Assembly: GCF_030345075.1 (NCBI RefSeq) | Contig: NZ_CP128361.1 | Coordinates: 6,200,001-6,264,000, forward strand | DNA from: Solwaraspora sp. WMMA2065 | GTDB lineage: Bacteria > Actinomycetota > Actinomycetes > Mycobacteriales > Micromonosporaceae | Length of the DNA stretch: 64,000 bases | Reading direction: 5' to 3' | In this document: in pieces, positions 61,989 to 64,000 of the stretch | How the letters are laid out: every line of letters starts with the position of its first letter | Numbering within the stretch: the stretch's first letter is position 1 | Translations under genes and position numbers: made by a program | Notes under the pieces: generated by a model | What the model was told of the DNA's origin: nothing | The model's database searches: none | Seen by the model: only the letters and a program-made list of their open reading frames with translations

Positions 61989-63962
61989 TCAGCGCACCAT
62001 CACCGGTACGCCGACCGACGGCACCCCGTCGGTGTCGATGGCGAACAGCAGGTACGGCCCGGACGGCAGGATCGTCGCCTCTTCCGGCAGGCTCAGCTCC
62101 AGTCGTCCCGTGCTGGCAGGGGTGAAGTCTACCGCCACCGACCGCTGCTCGTTGTTGAGCATGTGGGTGGCGGCACCCGGCCGGATCAGCCGCACCCGGT
62201 CGATCCGGTCGGCGTGCGGGCTGATCACTGTGACGCTGCCGCCACGTTCGATCCGCTCCGGCACGCTGCCGAGGACCGGACGCACACCGCTGAACAGGTA
62301 CGGCGGGGAGTACAGCTCCAGCCGCTGCTCGAACTCACCGCTGATGCTGTTCTTGGCGTCGCGGAACAGCGGGTCGGAGCCGACGGTGAGCACCCGGCCG
62401 TCGGGCAGCAGCAACGCCGCCGAGTGGTAGTTACGACCGACATGGGGGTCGGCGGCAACCGTCAGAGTGTTGCTGTCCGGGTGGAAGATCCGGGCGGTGT
62501 GGTTGTCGCTGAGGCCGCGACCCCGGTAGTCGCTGGCGCCGTTGGTGATCAGCACGGTGTCGTCGGGCAGCTGCACCAGGTTGGGGTAGCGGGTCCCGTC
62601 CGGCAGGTCCGGACCGGGGGTGAACCGGGGGTTGTCCGAGGTCAGGTCGATGAGGTCGATTCGGTCGCTGGACAGGGCCGACTCGCCGACCCCGCCGCCG
62701 CCGACGACCATGATCCGCTGCTCCTGCACCGGGCCGGCCCAGGCGCTCATGCTGGTTTCCAGTTGGTCGGTGTCGCGTAGCCCGTCGACCTCGGTGAACG
62801 TGTTGTCGCTCAGGTCCCACAGGCCGGGTTCGCGGCCCTGGTCGTCGGGTCCGTAGCCGGCGTTCGATCCGGTGTAGAACAGCAGGTCGGGCGTTGCGGT
62901 CTGGAACAGACTGGGGTACGTCGGGAAGTACCGTTCCAGGTCGGGTCGCAGGGTCCAGCTCCTGGTCTGCGGGTCGTAGGTTTCGTGCTGCGTGCCGTCG
63001 AGGACCTGGCCGCTGCCGTCGAGCCCGGCCACGGTGAGCACCTGCCCGTCGGGCAGCGTGGTCAGCGTCGGGTACCAGCGTTTGACGTGCATGTCGTCGA
63101 CCCGCTCGTACCGTTCGGTCCACGGGTTGAACTCGAACGCGGCGTCGAGTCCCTGGTAGTCCTGCTTGTCCATGGTGATTGCCTCGGCGAGGCCGTAGAT
63201 GTCCTGCACCTCGTCGCCGACCAGGCCGTTGACCCGGTACTGGGTCTGCCGGTCGACGACGTACTCGTCGCCGAAGCCGGCGGCGTCGACCCAGACCTCC
63301 GTCTCGCTGGCGGTGACGACGACCCGGTCGCCCGGTTCGTCGGTCTTGGTGGCCGGCGGTACGACGAAGTCGTGCCCGGCGGAGTAGCGCCGCCCGTCCG
63401 GGGCGACGAACTCGGTGCCCTTGACGAAGCCGCGCGGTCCGCCGTCCGGGGACTCGTTCTTGACCAGCATGGTGCCGCCGGCCCGGTCGATGTCGGGTTC
63501 GAGGACCTCGTACCGCTGGGTGCCGCCCGCGACGAGCAGGTTGCCGTCGGCCAGGAACGAGTGCCCGGAGCAGAACAGATCCTCCGGGGTCGGTACGAGT
63601 TCGGTCTGTTCGGTCGCCGGGTCGAACAGCAGGGTCTTGAACGTGCCGGCGTCGAACTGCTCCCGGTCGTTGCCTGAGCCGGCGATCAGCAGCACCTTGC
63701 CGGTGGGCAGCAGCGCGGCGTGGATCGCGTTGACCCGCTGGTCCTCGGGGAGTTCGAGGACCTGCCAGTAGCCGTGTTCCCGCTGGTACTCGACGCTGTT
63801 GAGCTTGCGCTCGTGCAGCCAGTCACTGGTAAAACCGTACAGTGGTGGCACGTTTGCGCTGAGTAGTAGCGCTACGCCGAGTACGGGTAGCAGGACGCGG
63901 TGGCGCAGGGTTGCGGGGGTAGGCCACTTCACCCGCTGCACGCTAGCCGCCGCAATCGCCAC
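61989..63962 (-). CDS. glxA: GlxA-like radical copper oxidase
   Basis: The 657-aa protein has a membrane anchor (VLLPVLGVALLLSANVPPLY) and a kelch-like beta-propeller galactose-oxidase fold. The Cys131 (EDLFCSGHSF) and Tyr297 (VKRWYPTLTT) pair is placed like the thioether-linked Cys-Tyr cofactor of GlxA. His in GRNYHSAALLLPDG and ATHMLNNEQ are candidate copper ligands. GlxA oxidises glycans and is needed for the CslA glycan and hyphal tip integrity in streptomycetes. The start is GTG 63962; GTG 63932 is possible. It runs to the window edge with only 38 bp beyond. Confidence 0.9.
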   Translation of the reverse strand: MAIAAASVQRVKWPTPATLRHRVLLPVLGVALLLSANVPPLYGFTSDWLHERKLNSVEYQREHGYWQVLELPEDQRVNAIHAALLPTGKVLLIAGSGNDREQFDAGTFKTLLFDPATEQTELVPTPEDLFCSGHSFLADGNLLVAGGTQRYEVLEPDIDRAGGTMLVKNESPDGGPRGFVKGTEFVAPDGRRYSAGHDFVVPPATKTDEPGDRVVVTASETEVWVDAAGFGDEYVVDRQTQYRVNGLVGDEVQDIYGLAEAITMDKQDYQGLDAAFEFNPWTERYERVDDMHVKRWYPTLTTLPDGQVLTVAGLDGSGQVLDGTQHETYDPQTRSWTLRPDLERYFPTYPSLFQTATPDLLFYTGSNAGYGPDDQGREPGLWDLSDNTFTEVDGLRDTDQLETSMSAWAGPVQEQRIMVVGGGGVGESALSSDRIDLIDLTSDNPRFTPGPDLPDGTRYPNLVQLPDDTVLITNGASDYRGRGLSDNHTARIFHPDSNTLTVAADPHVGRNYHSAALLLPDGRVLTVGSDPLFRDAKNSISGEFEQRLELYSPPYLFSGVRPVLGSVPERIERGGSVTVISPHADRIDRVRLIRPGAATHMLNNEQRSVAVDFTPASTGRLELSLPEEATILPSGPYLLFAIDTDGVPSVGVPVMVR

Positions 63963-64000
63963 TGTGGAGCGGCCGACCGGGCCGGCGAGCCCGACCGCCC

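Overview
The window is high-GC actinobacterial chromosome. The core gene order dapD/dapE, two LOG proteins, adnA-adnB, nudC, mycoredoxin, uvrD2, whiB7, AarF-like kinase, zinc metalloprotease, PDZ-Lon protease and UPF0182 protein is the kind seen in actinomycetes, much of it in the same neighbourhood as in mycobacteria. The cslA/glxA/GH6 cluster and the XRE-DUF5753/DUF397 pair point to a filamentous actinomycete. A Micromonosporaceae member is my best guess, not a proof.

Layout. 1-5.2 kb: a c-di-GMP PAS-GGDEF-EAL protein (5' truncated) and a large secreted subtilase. 5.3-9.3 kb: divergent lysine-pathway genes dapD and dapE, a 50-aa protein and two LOG-family proteins. 9.4-16.2 kb: the AdnAB helicase-nuclease pair. 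16.4-21.5 kb: cspA, a DEAD-box helicase and a translationally coupled GH15 trehalase-like/G6PDH operon. 21.9-27.3 kb: small membrane proteins, a 26-bp tandem repeat, an M16 peptidase pair and a NudC-like NUDIX protein that has lost its zinc-ribbon cysteines. 27.5-35.4 kb: DUF397/XRE regulators, mycoredoxin, UvrD2, WhiB7 with a long uORF and a clear terminator/antiterminator leader, an AarF kinase and a ThiF-like protein, preceded by a cluster of three DnaA boxes. 35.7-43.1 kb: conserved housekeeping genes of the YlbL/UPF0182 block.

43.3-54.9 kb is a genomic island. An initiator tRNA-Met gene is followed by an approximately 78-bp segment (tRNA 3' end plus its terminator hairpin) that recurs almost perfectly at 54804-54882. 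The 11.4 kb between holds seven genes, parts of which have visibly lower GC, and no integrase that I can recognise. One arm (+) encodes a membrane protein and two P-loop NTPases. The other (-) encodes an unknown protein, an FxsT-like MinD/TIR/NB-ARC/TPR giant and a 65-aa FxSxx-like precursor peptide. A divergent HExxH peptide-hydroxylase-like gene follows. It resembles the FxSxx-COOH/cyclophane RiPP systems but without the radical-SAM maturase and without the FxS terminus, and is my main candidate for a poorly described system.

54.9-64 kb: a secreted approximately 1250-aa protein with a parallel beta-helix-like region, a complete CdtB-like (cytolethal distending toxin / DNase I fold) domain and a C-terminal ricin-like lectin region. 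It is followed by the cellulose-like glycan genes cslA, a GH6 lipoprotein and the radical-copper oxidase glxA.
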